A DNA stretch of 64,000 nt from the NCBI GenBank assembly GCA_028865305.1, contig JAGWKM010000001.1, forward strand, positions 58,762-122,761, in the 5' to 3' direction. Of the stretch, positions 1 through 8,056 are shown in pieces. The notes beneath the pieces were generated by a model. The model did not search any database. It was not told the DNA's origin and worked only from the letters and a program-made list of their open reading frames with translations. The translations under genes and the position numbers were made by a program. Position 1 is the first letter of the stretch. Each line of letters opens with the position of its first letter. The DNA is from Patescibacteria group bacterium. GTDB lineage: Bacteria > Patescibacteriota > Minisyncoccia > UBA6257 > 2-01-FULL-56-20.

Positions 1-378
1 GGCTTGCATCTCGCTTCCGATGCCGTCCGTTTTCTCGCTGCCGTTTACCAAGGCAATTCCTGGGCGCTTGCGACTGAACTCCGAAAATTGAGCGCGTGGG
101 GCATGGGGCGGCCTATCAGTAAAAAGGATTTGGACATGCTGGATCTCGAAGCGGCGCCAAACTATTGGATGCTGTTGAATGGCATGAAAGCGCCCGATGT
201 CCGGACGCGTTTGTACGCATTTGAAAAATTGATGGCGTTGAACGATCCGCCGGCGAAATTATTCAACATTCTGGCTTCGCAATGGAATGCAAAACTTGCG
301 CAGTTCGCCGAGTATGATTTTGCGGTTAAATCCGGGAAACTGGAATACGACGATGCATTGCTGGATGCCATTTTGTAA
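1..378 (+). CDS. holA: DNA polymerase III delta subunit, C-terminal part (5' end outside window)
   Basis: The reading frame is open to the left edge, so only about the last 125 residues are present. The sequence resembles the C-terminal helical collar domain of clamp-loader delta subunits: a helix-rich stretch with a FLAAVYQGN-like segment and a late NILASQWNAKLAQF-like helix. Delta opens the sliding clamp inside the replication clamp loader. The following gene on the opposite strand is rpsT, a pairing with holA that is common in bacteria and supports the call. The stop codon is followed about 80 nt later by a small hairpin terminator shared with convergent rpsT. The true start cannot be judged from this window. 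Confidence 0.8.
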   Translation, partial: GLHLASDAVRFLAAVYQGNSWALATELRKLSAWGMGRPISKKDLDMLDLEAAPNYWMLLNGMKAPDVRTRLYAFEKLMALNDPPAKLFNILASQWNAKLAQFAEYDFAVKSGKLEYDDALLDAIL

Positions 379-457
379 ATGTTAAAATCTGGTTAAAATT
401 TTCGAGGCGCATAACTTGCGGCCGTGAATGGGTTGCGCGCGCGGATCAAAAAGAACA

Positions 458-482
458 AAACCGGCTGTAAGCCGGTCTTTTC
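458..482. terminator. Small bidirectional hairpin terminator between holA and rpsT
   Basis: A 6-bp GC-rich stem (ACCGGC / GCCGGT) with a 5-nt loop is flanked by an A-run on the left and a T-run on the right. It can therefore serve both convergent genes. Confidence 0.6.
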
Positions 483-503
483 CTCTTTTCCTGTTTTTTT
501 ATT

Positions 504-761
504 TTATCTTGCCAGTTTTAACGCGAGGCGGGATTTGAGGCGGGCGGCTTTATTTTTGGCGATGACATTCGTTTTTGCCGCTTTGTCGAGCGCCTTAAAG
601 ATCGCCGGAAGTTTGGCCTTGGCATCGTCTGTCTTTTTCCCCGCGATCATTTTGCGGTACGAAACGATGAGCTTCTTATAAGCTTCTTTTTTCAGGATAT
701 TGCGCGACCGGCGGGTGCGGTTTTGTCGGAGCGCTTTTTTAGCGGAAGAAGTGATAGGCAT
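504..761 (-). CDS. rpsT: 30S ribosomal protein S20
   Basis: This 85-residue, strongly basic helical protein binds 16S rRNA in the small subunit. It begins MPITSSAKKALRQNRTRR, the conserved S20 start, and continues with alternating Lys/Arg/Ala helices (KTNVIAKNKAARLKSR). The frame stays open for about 50 further codons upstream, but homology begins at the Met at 761, so that start was chosen. The upstream extension is encoded by a degenerate 7-nt repeat tract and is unlikely to be translated. The length is normal for the family. Confidence 0.93.
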   Translation of the reverse strand: MPITSSAKKALRQNRTRRSRNILKKEAYKKLIVSYRKMIAGKKTDDAKAKLPAIFKALDKAAKTNVIAKNKAARLKSRLALKLAR

Positions 762-764
762 GGA

Positions 765-838
765 ATGAAACAAGGAGTAAGGAACCAAGAACAAGGAACC
801 TGCTCCGAATACGAAGTAAGAATACAGGAAAGCTGGAA
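765..838. repeat. Degenerate heptanucleotide repeat tract upstream of rpsT
   Basis: Imperfect units of the type ACAAGGA/AGTAAGG follow one another, with a weak complementary half to the right. It belongs to the window-wide repeat family described under the findings. Confidence 0.6.
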
Positions 839-902
839 GAATGGCAAGTGAGTTGACGGAAGACTGGTAATTATGTAATTTTTTCGGCAGGAGTTTGACC
901 TT

Positions 903-1280
903 ATGCATATTCAGTTTCGGGTGGACAAATCTTTCTTTTTTATTTCACCCCGAATCCCCAAAGCCGATATTTTGGCTTTTGTGAACAGTCTGTTAGGTTC
1001 ACTGCGGCATAGGTTAGCTGAAGGATTCGATGTTGGGTACGACGTTAATTTTGGCGGTGTCGATAATTTCGGCGTTGATATATTGCTTTCCGTTGACGAC
1101 AACCAGAATTTGTCCAACGAGGAAGTCGCCGCAATAATCACCGGATTCGAGAGAAACATTTCGCCACGTTTGGAAGTTGGTAAGCGATACCGTATCAAAA
1201 TCCAGCGCGAGGGGAAGGTTTTTACCGGTATGGCGGGTACTCAAATCGGTCTGCCGGCCGGTCTCCGGCGCGATGCCTGA
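903..1280 (+). CDS. Hypothetical protein, 125 aa
   Basis: I do not recognise this protein. A clear Shine-Dalgarno AGGAG lies 9 nt before the ATG, which supports both frame and start. The sequence looks like a small soluble alpha/beta protein: an N-terminal strand-rich part (MHIQFRVDKSFFFISPR), a helix (ADILAFVNSLLGSL), a glycine-rich turn region and a second helix (NLSNEEVAAIITGFERN). There is no signal peptide or membrane segment. The opposite-strand frames here have less plausible composition. The gene sits between rpsT and ruvA and ends just before a large inverted-repeat element. Confidence 0.6.
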   Translation: MHIQFRVDKSFFFISPRIPKADILAFVNSLLGSLRHRLAEGFDVGYDVNFGGVDNFGVDILLSVDDNQNLSNEEVAAIITGFERNISPRLEVGKRYRIKIQREGKVFTGMAGTQIGLPAGLRRDA

Positions 1281-1327
1281 TTTCTTTGTATTCATTTTTA
1301 AGTTGCCGAAAGGCGGCTCTTTTTTGT

Positions 1328-1543
1328 CCGCGCTCAAATCGGGCGATGGCGCAACGGCGGGATGCGCCTTTCGAGACAACCTCGGAGGCAGGTTGGCTTG
1401 GTCCGCGCGTTATCCGCGCGAAGCGCGACGCGCGGCAACCTGCCGAGAGCTTACGCGCGGCACCGCTGGAGTGCCGCGACGCCGTGTCTTGAAAGGCGCA
1501 TCCCGCCGTTGCGCCATTCATTTATGTATGATTTGAGCGCGGA
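1328..1543. repeat. Large nested inverted-repeat element A
   Basis: A perfect 27-bp inverted repeat (1346-1372 and 1491-1517) is nested in a further 14-bp inverted repeat (1328-1341 and 1530-1543). Inside are two more hairpins, including GCGGCAC / GTGCCGC at 1457-1477. The module at about 1415-1491 is shared with a second copy at 10232-10310. No convincing protein is encoded. This could be a non-autonomous palindromic mobile element or a structured RNA. Confidence 0.7.
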
Positions 1544-1603
1544 GCGTGGGGAGCGTGGTTCCCGGCCTTCGCTGAGATGACAGAACGGGCGTATAATACA
1601 GGT

Positions 1604-2182
1604 ATGCTCTACGGCGTTTTCGGGAAAATAGCTCTGAAATCCGACAAATTTGCCGTCATCGAAACCGGCGGGCTGGGCCTTAAGCTTTTTATGGCCGCGC
1701 GGACGATTGCCGCGCTTCCGCGCGAAGGAAGCGACGTGAGGGTATTTTCCTATTTGCATATGCGTGAAGACGGTCTGGAACTTTATGGTTTTGGTTCCGA
1801 AAAAGAGCTGACGTATTTTGAAATGCTTATTTCCGTCTCCGGCGTCGGGCCGAAATCCGCGCTTGCCATTCTGGATATCGCAAACCTCGACGAGCTTGCA
1901 GCAGCCATCAAAGAAGGCCGGCCGGACCTTTTGACGCGCGCCTCGGGCATCGGCCGCAAAACGGCGGAGCGCATCATTTTGGAACTGAAGTCGAAAGTGC
2001 AGTCGGCAAAATCCGGTTTGGTCGTCGAAAAAATGGAAGGAGACGCGGATTTGATAGAGGCGCTTTCGAATCTGGGCTATCGGCGCGAGGAAGCGCGGGC
2101 GGCACTCGGGAAGGTGGATGTGAAAGTTGCCGGAATTGAGGAGCGGCTGAAAGAAGCCTTGAAAATCTTAGGAAGGAAATAG
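1604..2182 (+). CDS. ruvA: Holliday junction branch migration complex subunit RuvA
   Basis: RuvA binds four-way DNA junctions and loads the RuvB motor during recombinational repair. The protein has the N-terminal OB fold (MLYGVFGKIALKSD...), then two helix-hairpin-helix motifs (SVSGVGPKSALAIL and ASGIGRKTAERIILEL), then a C-terminal three-helix domain that contacts RuvB (ALSNLGYRREEARAAL). The length, 192 aa, is normal. The ATG at 1604 was chosen because it matches the family N-terminus and because TATAAT at 1592-1597 ends 6 nt before it, giving a leaderless mRNA. An ATG-less upstream extension of nine codons is ignored. ruvB and ruvC are not in the window. Confidence 0.93.
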   Translation: MLYGVFGKIALKSDKFAVIETGGLGLKLFMAARTIAALPREGSDVRVFSYLHMREDGLELYGFGSEKELTYFEMLISVSGVGPKSALAILDIANLDELAAAIKEGRPDLLTRASGIGRKTAERIILELKSKVQSAKSGLVVEKMEGDADLIEALSNLGYRREEARAALGKVDVKVAGIEERLKEALKILGRK

Positions 2183-2183
2183 T

Positions 2184-2370
2184 TTTCAATTTGCAATTTT
2201 CAGTTTTTTTTTCAATCAATAAACCTCCAATATTAAATTTTTATTAAATAAATAGGATTAGATTCGACGATCGTCGAATCTAATCCTGTGCCAAAAGAAT
2301 CAATGTTTCCATTGAAAAATGAACCCTCGAAAATTTATTGAAAACTGAAAATTATAAATTAAAAACTAAT
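2184..2370. repeat. Heptad-arm element with GACGATCGTC palindromic core, copy 1
   Basis: A perfect 34-bp palindrome occupies 2254-2287, centred on GACGATCGTC. An A/T-rich block (ATTAAATTTTTATTAAAT) lies just left of it. The outer arms are TTTTCAG-type 7-nt units on the left and CTGAAAA-type units on the right. Copies 2 and 3 lie at 14160 and 33572. Confidence 0.8.
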
Positions 2371-2399
2371 CAACCCCTGATTCCGGCTCGGAGGCCGGG

Positions 2400-3692
2400 A
2401 TGACAAAAAAACCGATGTCCAGACTAAAAAAAATTTTCTACAACTTTCCCGGTCTCTTTTCGACTTACCATTTCCTCTGGGCGTGGGCGGGCGCAAGGTT
2501 GCACGGTCATCCAAGCGGGAAAATTTTTGTCATCGGTGTTACCGGTACGAAGGGCAAGACGACGACCTTGGAGCTCGTGAATGCGGTACTTGAAGCCGCT
2601 GGCAAAAAGACCGCGCTCCTTTCCTCGCTCCGCGAAAAGATCGGTGATGAAAGCCGCAAAAACACGGCAGGCAATTCCATGCCCGGCCGCGGTTATATCC
2701 AAAAGTTTTTGGATCGCGCCGTCCGGGCCGGCTGCAGCTACGCGCTCGTTGAAGTTACCTCGCAAGGCGTCGTTGCTCATCGGCATCGCTTCGTCGATTG
2801 GAATATGGGAGTTTTCACGAACATCCATCCCGAGCACATTGAATCGCATGGCTCGTTCGAGAATTACCGCAAGGCGAAATTGGATTTTTTAAAATACGTC
2901 CTCAAAAAAGGCGGTATGGTTTTCATCAACCGCGACGATCCGTCTTATGCCTTCATGAAACTGGCGCTCGAAGGCAGGGCGATGGAATTCACAAAAGAAG
3001 ACGATTGGCTCAAAAATTATTTGCCAAAACTGCAAACGCCGGTCCGGTCGGCGGCGGGATCCGCGCGGAAATTCTGGCTGAGCGGTTTCAACGAAGAAAA
3101 CATTGCCGTTGCGGCTGCGATCGCGCACGAATTGGGCATCAATGACCGCATTGTCGAACAGGGGATTATGGGCTTCCAGGGCGTGCCGGGCCGGATGGAA
3201 TTCGTATCGGCGGGCGGTTATACGGCAATCGTCGATTATGCCCACACGCCGGAGTCGCTCGAGGCGGCGTATGGTGCGGCGCGGAGCGTTATGGAAGACA
3301 GGGGGCAGGGCGCATCCTCTAAGCTTATCTGCGTTCTCGGTGCGGCGGGCGGCGGGCGCGACAAATGGAAGCGGCCCGAATTCGGTAAAATCGCGGCGCA
3401 TTATTGCGACCGGATCATTTTGACGGACGAAGATCCGTACGATGAGGATCCGGAAAAGATTTTAGATGAAGTGGAGGAAGGCATCAAATCGGTGCCTTAC
3501 CCGCGCCCCGAGGTGCTGCGGATCCTGGACCGCCGGAAAGCGATCGAGCGAGCGGTGTGGTTTATGAATGAAGGCGATCTCGTGATCGGCACGGGCAAAG
3601 GCAGTGAAGATTGGATTCATGTGGCGAAAGGGAGGAAAATCCCGTGGAGCGAGCGGCGCGCGTTCGAAGACGCGCTCTTGGGTAAAAAATGA
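2400..3692 (+). CDS. MurE-like Mur ligase (UDP-MurNAc-peptide synthetase) lacking the N-terminal domain
   Basis: Mur ligases add amino acids to the peptidoglycan stem peptide using ATP. The P-loop GTKGKTTT lies at about residue 49, a carbamylated-lysine region (YRKAKLDF) follows, and then the YAHTPESLE and GTGKGSE motifs of MurE. E. coli MurE has about 110 residues before the P-loop, so the UDP-binding N-terminal domain is largely absent here. The residue-selecting motif reads EDPYDEDP rather than the DNPR of diaminopimelate enzymes, so the added amino acid cannot be stated. The start at 2400 follows GGAGG with 5-nt spacing; the Met at 2415 is an alternative. The start region lies in a dispersed GGAGGCCGGGATGAC-like sequence also seen near 13460. 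Confidence 0.8.
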   Translation: MTKKPMSRLKKIFYNFPGLFSTYHFLWAWAGARLHGHPSGKIFVIGVTGTKGKTTTLELVNAVLEAAGKKTALLSSLREKIGDESRKNTAGNSMPGRGYIQKFLDRAVRAGCSYALVEVTSQGVVAHRHRFVDWNMGVFTNIHPEHIESHGSFENYRKAKLDFLKYVLKKGGMVFINRDDPSYAFMKLALEGRAMEFTKEDDWLKNYLPKLQTPVRSAAGSARKFWLSGFNEENIAVAAAIAHELGINDRIVEQGIMGFQGVPGRMEFVSAGGYTAIVDYAHTPESLEAAYGAARSVMEDRGQGASSKLICVLGAAGGGRDKWKRPEFGKIAAHYCDRIILTDEDPYDEDPEKILDEVEEGIKSVPYPRPEVLRILDRRKAIERAVWFMNEGDLVIGTGKGSEDWIHVAKGRKIPWSERRAFEDALLGKK

Positions 3693-3801
3693 AGATACTT
3701 TTTTCGCCGCTCCGCGGAGCGGCGTCCCATTGGCACGGGCGTCGATGGGATTAAGCTCCATTCTCTTCCTCGTGGAGTGGAGTTTTAGTCCGGAGAGAGA
3801 T

Positions 3802-3826
3802 AAAAAAAGCGCACCCGGAGGCGCGC
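3802..3826 (-). terminator. Terminator of the minus-strand small-gene pair
   Basis: Read on the minus strand, a 7-bp GC stem with loop TCCG is followed by seven T. It lies 28 nt beyond the stop of the 68-aa gene. Confidence 0.6.
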
Positions 3827-3853
3827 GCGAAACGTTTTTTGAAAAATGGTTGT

Positions 3854-4060
3854 TCAATTCACCCTCCTTTGCGGAGGCGTGAATCCCGGCGGGCAGAGCG
3901 GTTCCCGCCGCGGGTAATTGGGGCACCGCAGGATTGCCTGGGGATTTTTAGCTGCCGTTTGTTTGGGTGAGGCGGATGGGGAGGGGGGCGTGGTCGGGTT
4001 CGGTTTTTTGATCCCCCATTCGCGAGCGAGTCGGGCTACTTCTTGGTTCATATCGCTCAT
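3854..4060 (-). CDS. Small hypothetical proline-rich protein, 68 aa
   Basis: I do not recognise the family. The protein starts MSDMNQEVARLAREWGIKKP, then a Pro/Ser linker (NPTTPPSPSASP), then a tail with two Cys and several Pro. A GAGGTGGTG Shine-Dalgarno-like sequence directly precedes the start, and a rho-independent terminator follows the stop. These flanking signals, rather than homology, are the reason for listing it. It would follow the 65-aa gene at 4073-4270 as the second gene of a small minus-strand operon. The short helical start hints at a small regulatory protein, but no function is claimed. Confidence 0.45.
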   Translation of the reverse strand: MSDMNQEVARLAREWGIKKPNPTTPPSPSASPKQTAAKNPQAILRCPNYPRREPLCPPGFTPPQRRVN

Positions 4061-4072
4061 TCACCACCTCGG

Positions 4073-4270
4073 TCATCGTCCGAAGGCGAACCGGTAATTC
4101 ACATACTGGCCGCGGTGATTCCCGCGCCGCGGGCAGAGCCGCCGCGCGAGAAAAGCCATCATCGGCCGGATCCTTCTCGGCGTTGCCACCTCCCTGAATT
4201 GACAGCGGAGGAATCTCCGCATGGCGTTTATTCGCACCCTCAGATACCTCGCGTTTCGAGGTGCTGCCAT
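4073..4270 (-). CDS. Small very basic hypothetical protein, 65 aa
   Basis: This Arg-rich protein (MAAPRNARYLRVRINAMRRF...) is preceded by AAGGAG seven to eight bases before its ATG and ends 12 nt before the start of the 68-aa gene, at the latter's ribosome-binding site. The spacing fits a two-gene operon. Composition alone would suggest a nucleic-acid-binding peptide, but the high Arg content could also reflect a non-coding GC-rich region. Another frame (4301 to 3948) is also open here. The call rests on the ribosome-binding site and the gene order and is weak. Confidence 0.3.
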   Translation of the reverse strand: MAAPRNARYLRVRINAMRRFLRCQFREVATPRRIRPMMAFLARRLCPRRGNHRGQYVNYRFAFGR

Positions 4271-4396
4271 TTTCTCTTTCTCCTTGGTTTTTCTCCACCA
4301 AAGTTGGGGCTTTGATTATCCTATAGTGATCCCAACTTCATGTCAAATTCATTCAATTCTTAGGCCGATCCCTAAAATCCATGTTAAAATACATTC

Positions 4397-5764
4397 ATGG
4401 AACTTACTTTTTACGGCGGCGTCGGGGAGGCGACCGGGGCGAATTATCTTTTGGAACAAGGGACAAGGGACAAGGAGCAGGGAAACTCCCGAATCATGAT
4501 CGATTGCGGATTGCACCAGGGCAGCCACTATGCCGAAAAGGAAAATTTCGAACCGTTCCCGTACGATCCCAAAACCGTCGCCGCGGTTTTCATCACGCAC
4601 GCGCACTTGGACCATATCGGCCGTTTGCCGAGCTTAGTGAAGGCGGGATTCACGGGCAAGATTTATTCAACGTCCGCAACGAAGGATTTTGCGGAGCTTA
4701 TGCTCCTGGATTCCGAGCACATCCTGGCAAAGGAGGCCGAGCGCGAACATAAGGCGCCGCTCTATACGACTGAAGATGTCCATCGGGTTATGGCTTTATG
4801 GCACCGGTTGGGCTATCACCAGGCGGTTTCCATCGGCGAATTTTCCGTTGAGGCGTTCGACGCGGGCCATATTCTCGGGTCTGCGAGCTACCGGGTCAAG
4901 GCCGGCGGGAAATCGGTCGTCTTTTCCGGCGACCTCGGCAATTTTCCGGCGCTCATCATCAGACCCACGGAGCCGGTCGATGCCGCTGACTATTGCGTAG
5001 TCGAATCCACCTACGGCGATCGGATGCACGAATTCGTTGACCGGCGCCGCGAAATGCTGGAGCGCGCCGTTGAGGACACGGTGAAATCCGGCGGGACCTT
5101 GATGATTCCCACGTTCGCGCTCGAGCGTACGCAGGAAATGCTTTACCATTTGCACCAGCTGTTTGAAGAAGGCCGCATTCCGCGCGTGCCGGTGTTCATC
5201 GATAGCCCTTTGGCGATCAAATTGACTTCGATTTACAAAAAATACGAAGGATCGTTCAATGCCGAAACGCGGGCAGTCGCGGAATCCGGCGACGATATCC
5301 TGAATTTTCCCGGATTGCGGTTGACGCTCACAACCGAACAATCCAAGGAGATCAACGGCGCACCTTCGCCGAAAATCATCATTGCGGGCTCCGGCATGTC
5401 GAACGGCGGCCGGATTTTACACCATGAAATGCGGTATCTCTCGGATCCAAAGAGCGCGATTATCTTTGTCGGCTATCAGGCGCAGGGCTCGCTCGGCCGG
5501 CTGATTCTTGATGGCGCGAAAGAGGTGCGGATCTTGGGAGAGGCGGTGCCGGTGCGGTGCAAAGTGGTCAATATCCCCGGATATTCCGCGCATGCGGACC
5601 AGTCGCGCTTAATGGATTGGGTCGGGCGCATGAAGGGGTCGCTTAAAAAAGCGTTCGTAGTCCAGGGCGAAGAGCAGTCGAGCTCCGTTTTGGCGGCAAA
5701 GATCCGGGATGAACTCGCAATCGATGCGGAAATGCCGAAGGCGGGAGAAAGCGTGGAGTTGTAG
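4397..5764 (+). CDS. Metallo-beta-lactamase fold, beta-CASP RNase (CPSF73/YSH1-like)
   Basis: Beta-CASP RNases cut RNA with a two-zinc centre. The zinc motif HAHLDHIG is at about residue 70, followed by DAGHILGSA and SGDLGN, and then the beta-CASP motifs: ESTYGD (A), IIAGSGMSNGGRILHH (B) and PGYSAHADQ (C). The length, 455 aa, fits the single-chain archaeal/bacterial group. An in-frame heptanucleotide-repeat insertion encodes EQGTRDKEQGNSR at residues 20-32, in the loop after the first strands. TAAAAT at 4385-4390 ends 6 nt before the ATG, so the mRNA is leaderless. RNase J at 19537 is a second, distinct beta-CASP enzyme in the window. Confidence 0.88.
   Translation: MELTFYGGVGEATGANYLLEQGTRDKEQGNSRIMIDCGLHQGSHYAEKENFEPFPYDPKTVAAVFITHAHLDHIGRLPSLVKAGFTGKIYSTSATKDFAELMLLDSEHILAKEAEREHKAPLYTTEDVHRVMALWHRLGYHQAVSIGEFSVEAFDAGHILGSASYRVKAGGKSVVFSGDLGNFPALIIRPTEPVDAADYCVVESTYGDRMHEFVDRRREMLERAVEDTVKSGGTLMIPTFALERTQEMLYHLHQLFEEGRIPRVPVFIDSPLAIKLTSIYKKYEGSFNAETRAVAESGDDILNFPGLRLTLTTEQSKEINGAPSPKIIIAGSGMSNGGRILHHEMRYLSDPKSAIIFVGYQAQGSLGRLILDGAKEVRILGEAVPVRCKVVNIPGYSAHADQSRLMDWVGRMKGSLKKAFVVQGEEQSSSVLAAKIRDELAIDAEMPKAGESVEL
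4453..4484 (+). repeat. In-frame heptanucleotide repeat inside the beta-CASP RNase gene
   Basis: Units of the type ACAAGGG / ACAAGGA are repeated about four times without breaking the frame. Confidence 0.7.
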
Positions 5765-5919
5765 GATGAGGTGCGACCTGCTGATTTACGCATGGTACGG
5801 ATTTACTAATTACCAATCTCGCCAATGCCGGCTTCCTGCAATTCGTACAGTTCGTATAGTAGCAGGTTATTCCCTGGATTTGTTGATGACAGAAAGAATT
5901 ACTTCAATATAATTACAAT

Positions 5920-6498
5920 ATGGATAACAAATCGCAAACCCTGAAATACAAAATCGCCGTTTCCGGCGCCGCTGAAACTGAATTCATGCCACCGGATGCC
6001 TTGCCACGGGCCGAAATGATCGGCCGGGCTATCGCAAGACACGGATTGGTCACGGTGACGGGAGCGACGACCGGCGCTCCTTACTGGGCCGCCAAGGGCG
6101 CCAAGGCGGAAGGGGGACTCGTCATCGGCATTTCGCCGGCCTCCACCAAGCGCGAGCATGAGAAGACCTATGGTTTGCCGACGGAATATCACGACCTCAT
6201 CATCTACACCGGCTTCGGCTATTCCGGCCGGAACCTGCTCTTTACGCGCGCGGCGGACGCCGTCATCACGGTTGCCGGGCGCATCGGCACCCTGAACGAG
6301 TTCACGGATGCTTTCGAAGATAAGAAGCCGCAGGGCGTTTTATTGCATGCCGGCGGCACGACCAATTTGGCGGAGGAAATTTTGAAGGAGGCGCATCGCG
6401 GGATGGGAAAGGTCGTTTTCGATTCCGATCCGGAATCGCTTGTTAAGAAGGTCCTTGCAATGATAGAAAAAGAGGAGCAGGAAAGGGAAATCGAATGA
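5920..6498 (+). CDS. LOG-like Rossmann-fold nucleotide-binding protein (TIGR00725/SLOG type)
   Basis: The protein starts with a Rossmann strand (KIAVSGAAETEF), continues with GATTGAPYWAAKGAKAEGG, and has the diagnostic late segment RAADAVITVAGRIGTLNEFTDAFEDKKP, corresponding to the PGGxGTxxE motif of lysine-decarboxylase-like/LOG proteins. PGG is replaced here by AGR, while the GTLNEF part is kept. Relatives cleave nucleotide monophosphates or bind nucleotides; the substrate cannot be inferred. TATAAT at 5908-5913 ends 6 nt before the ATG, giving a leaderless mRNA. The gene is followed closely by a small basic protein gene on the same strand. Confidence 0.75.
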   Translation: MDNKSQTLKYKIAVSGAAETEFMPPDALPRAEMIGRAIARHGLVTVTGATTGAPYWAAKGAKAEGGLVIGISPASTKREHEKTYGLPTEYHDLIIYTGFGYSGRNLLFTRAADAVITVAGRIGTLNEFTDAFEDKKPQGVLLHAGGTTNLAEEILKEAHRGMGKVVFDSDPESLVKKVLAMIEKEEQEREIE

Positions 6499-6526
6499 CC
6501 AACGGCAAATGAACGGGGCAAATAAC

Positions 6527-6862
6527 ATGAAAAAGAAAACCAAAAAAACAAAAAAGGCTGCGAAGCCAAAAAAGAAAGCAGTGAAGGCGAAAAAAAAGAC
6601 GGTGAGGAAAGTTCCAAAAGTCCCGAAGCCGATCGGAACGGTCACTCATTTTTATAACGAGATCAGCGTGGCAATCGTGAAGTTCAAGGAACCGGTTCTG
6701 CTTGGTGCCAACCTTCATTTCAAAGGCGCCACGACCGATTTCGAGCATTCGGTCAAATCGATGCAGTTGGACCACAAACCCATCTTAAAAGCTCCGAAAG
6801 GGAAGCTCGTCGGCATCAAAGTGAAAAAGCGCGTGAGGGAAGGAGACCTCGTTTTGAAATGA
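6527..6862 (+). CDS. Small translation-factor-like beta-barrel protein with basic N-terminal tail
   Basis: After a Lys-rich tail (about 30 residues of K/A/P repeats) comes an 80-residue domain: IGTVTHFYNEISVAIVKF, then FKGATTDFEHSVKSMQLDHKP, then GKLVGIKVKKRVREGDLVLK. This matches the EF-Tu domain II-like barrel found in small elongation-factor-like proteins and at the C-terminus of U32 peptidases. The function is unknown; RNA or ribosome binding is plausible given the tail. The Met at 6527 was preferred over 6509 because a GGGG stretch lies about 8 nt upstream. It is probably co-transcribed with the LOG-like gene and the following permease gene, which begins 10 nt after this stop. Confidence 0.65.
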   Translation: MKKKTKKTKKAAKPKKKAVKAKKKTVRKVPKVPKPIGTVTHFYNEISVAIVKFKEPVLLGANLHFKGATTDFEHSVKSMQLDHKPILKAPKGKLVGIKVKKRVREGDLVLK

Positions 6863-6872
6863 CGGATGCCAA

Positions 6873-7970
6873 ATGGCTAATGTAAAAACAGTATTGATTA
6901 TTGCGGCGGCGACTATCGGGAGCGGGGTTTTTGCTTTGCCTTATCTTTTTGAGACCGCCGGCTGGGCACTCTGTTTGCTCTATTATTTAATCTGGGCCGC
7001 CGTCGTCATCGGCGCGCAGGCGGTATATTTGAAAACGCTGGAAGCCGTCGATGAGCGCGAGCGGCTCTTGGGGCTTGCCCGGAAATATTTCGGGCGCTTC
7101 GGTTTTTGGGTCGGCTTTTTTGCCATCGTGGTCGGGCTGCTTTTGAGCTTCGTCATTTTCCTTCTTCTCGGTTCGCAGTTCGTCCATCTTTTGCTTCCTC
7201 AAGTTGTTGGTTATTGGCCGCTGGCCATTTTCTGGTTCCTCATTTCCGTTCCCGTCCTCCTCCGCGACCGGCGCGCTACGAATTTTGAAATGGTTGGCGT
7301 AGTTTGCGTGGCGGCGCTTATCCTGTTTATTTTTATCGCTTCGCGCTGGTCAGTCGCGCTGCGCCCTGCGCCGCCGCTTATTACGGCAAATTATTTCCTC
7401 CCGCTTGGTATAATCCTCTTCACGCTTGCCGGTTGGACAGGGGTGGAGCCGGTGTTTGAAACAAGGAGCAGGGGACAGGGAACAAGGAATAAGGAAATTG
7501 CATCGCTCGCTATTGGAACGATTCTTGCGGTCATGCTCTATATTCTGTTTACGGTCGGCATACTGAACTCCGCGCCGCAGGTTGTTCCGGATACCATTTC
7601 GGGACTCGTGAGCTGGCCGGTTTGGAAAAAGGATCTTGTTGCGCTGGTCGGCCTGGTTGCCCTCTGGACGGTTTCCATGCCGATTGCGCACGAAATCCGT
7701 AACGCGCTCGAGAAGGATTTGAAGTGGAACCCGGTTTCATCAAAGCTCGTCATCATCGGCTTGCCGCTTGCCGTCGTTCTTTCCGGGCTTAATAATTTTT
7801 TAACCGTGCTTGGATTTGCTGGCGGCGTTTTTATCAGTATTCAGTATCTGCTGATAGTCGCCGTCGGACGCAAGACGCTCCGGCTTTCGCAAGCGCAAAA
7901 GGCGCTGCTTGACGTCGCAGCTCTTGTCTTCCTGGTTGCCGCGGTTTATTCTGTGTATGCGTTTATCTGA
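6873..7970 (+). CDS. Aromatic amino acid permease family (HAAAP/APC superfamily) transporter
   Basis: There are about ten to eleven hydrophobic helices, beginning with the family's typical start TVLIIAAATIGSGVFALPYLFETAGW (split by glycines as in Trp/Tyr permeases). Members import Trp, Tyr or related amino acids by proton symport through the inner membrane; the exact substrate is not evident. A heptanucleotide repeat encodes ETRSRGQGTRNKE at about residues 196-208, in a loop between helices, so it probably does not destroy function. The gene starts 10 nt after the preceding small gene and ends before a repeat tract and tRNA-Arg. Confidence 0.75.
   Translation: MANVKTVLIIAAATIGSGVFALPYLFETAGWALCLLYYLIWAAVVIGAQAVYLKTLEAVDERERLLGLARKYFGRFGFWVGFFAIVVGLLLSFVIFLLLGSQFVHLLLPQVVGYWPLAIFWFLISVPVLLRDRRATNFEMVGVVCVAALILFIFIASRWSVALRPAPPLITANYFLPLGIILFTLAGWTGVEPVFETRSRGQGTRNKEIASLAIGTILAVMLYILFTVGILNSAPQVVPDTISGLVSWPVWKKDLVALVGLVALWTVSMPIAHEIRNALEKDLKWNPVSSKLVIIGLPLAVVLSGLNNFLTVLGFAGGVFISIQYLLIVAVGRKTLRLSQAQKALLDVAALVFLVAAVYSVYAFI
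7458..7494 (+). repeat. In-frame heptanucleotide repeat inside the permease gene
   Basis: ACAAGGA/GCAGGGG/ACAGGGA-type units are inserted in frame in a loop-coding segment. Confidence 0.65.
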
Positions 7971-7977
7971 GAAAAAG

Positions 7978-8049
7978 CAGGCGGCAAGGGACAGGCAATA
8001 AGAATGATTTATTTTTCCACTTTTTTCTTATTGCTTATTTCTTGCTTCC
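7978..8049. repeat. Palindromic heptad-repeat element between the permease gene and tRNA-Arg
   Basis: The left arm (GGCAAGGGACAGGCAATAAG) is roughly complementary to the right arm (CTTATTGCTTATTTCTTGC). The A/T-rich centre could also act as a terminator for the permease gene. Confidence 0.6.
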
Positions 8050-8056
8050 TTAAAAA

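Noticed and set aside
1177-1759. Several open frames across the 1.3-1.6 kb palindrome
   Set aside because: They are Arg/Ala-rich by-products of a GC-rich inverted repeat, open in most frames on both strands.
3948-4301. 117-codon minus-strand frame overlapping the two small genes
   Set aside because: Its start has no ribosome-binding site, while the alternative frames have one each.
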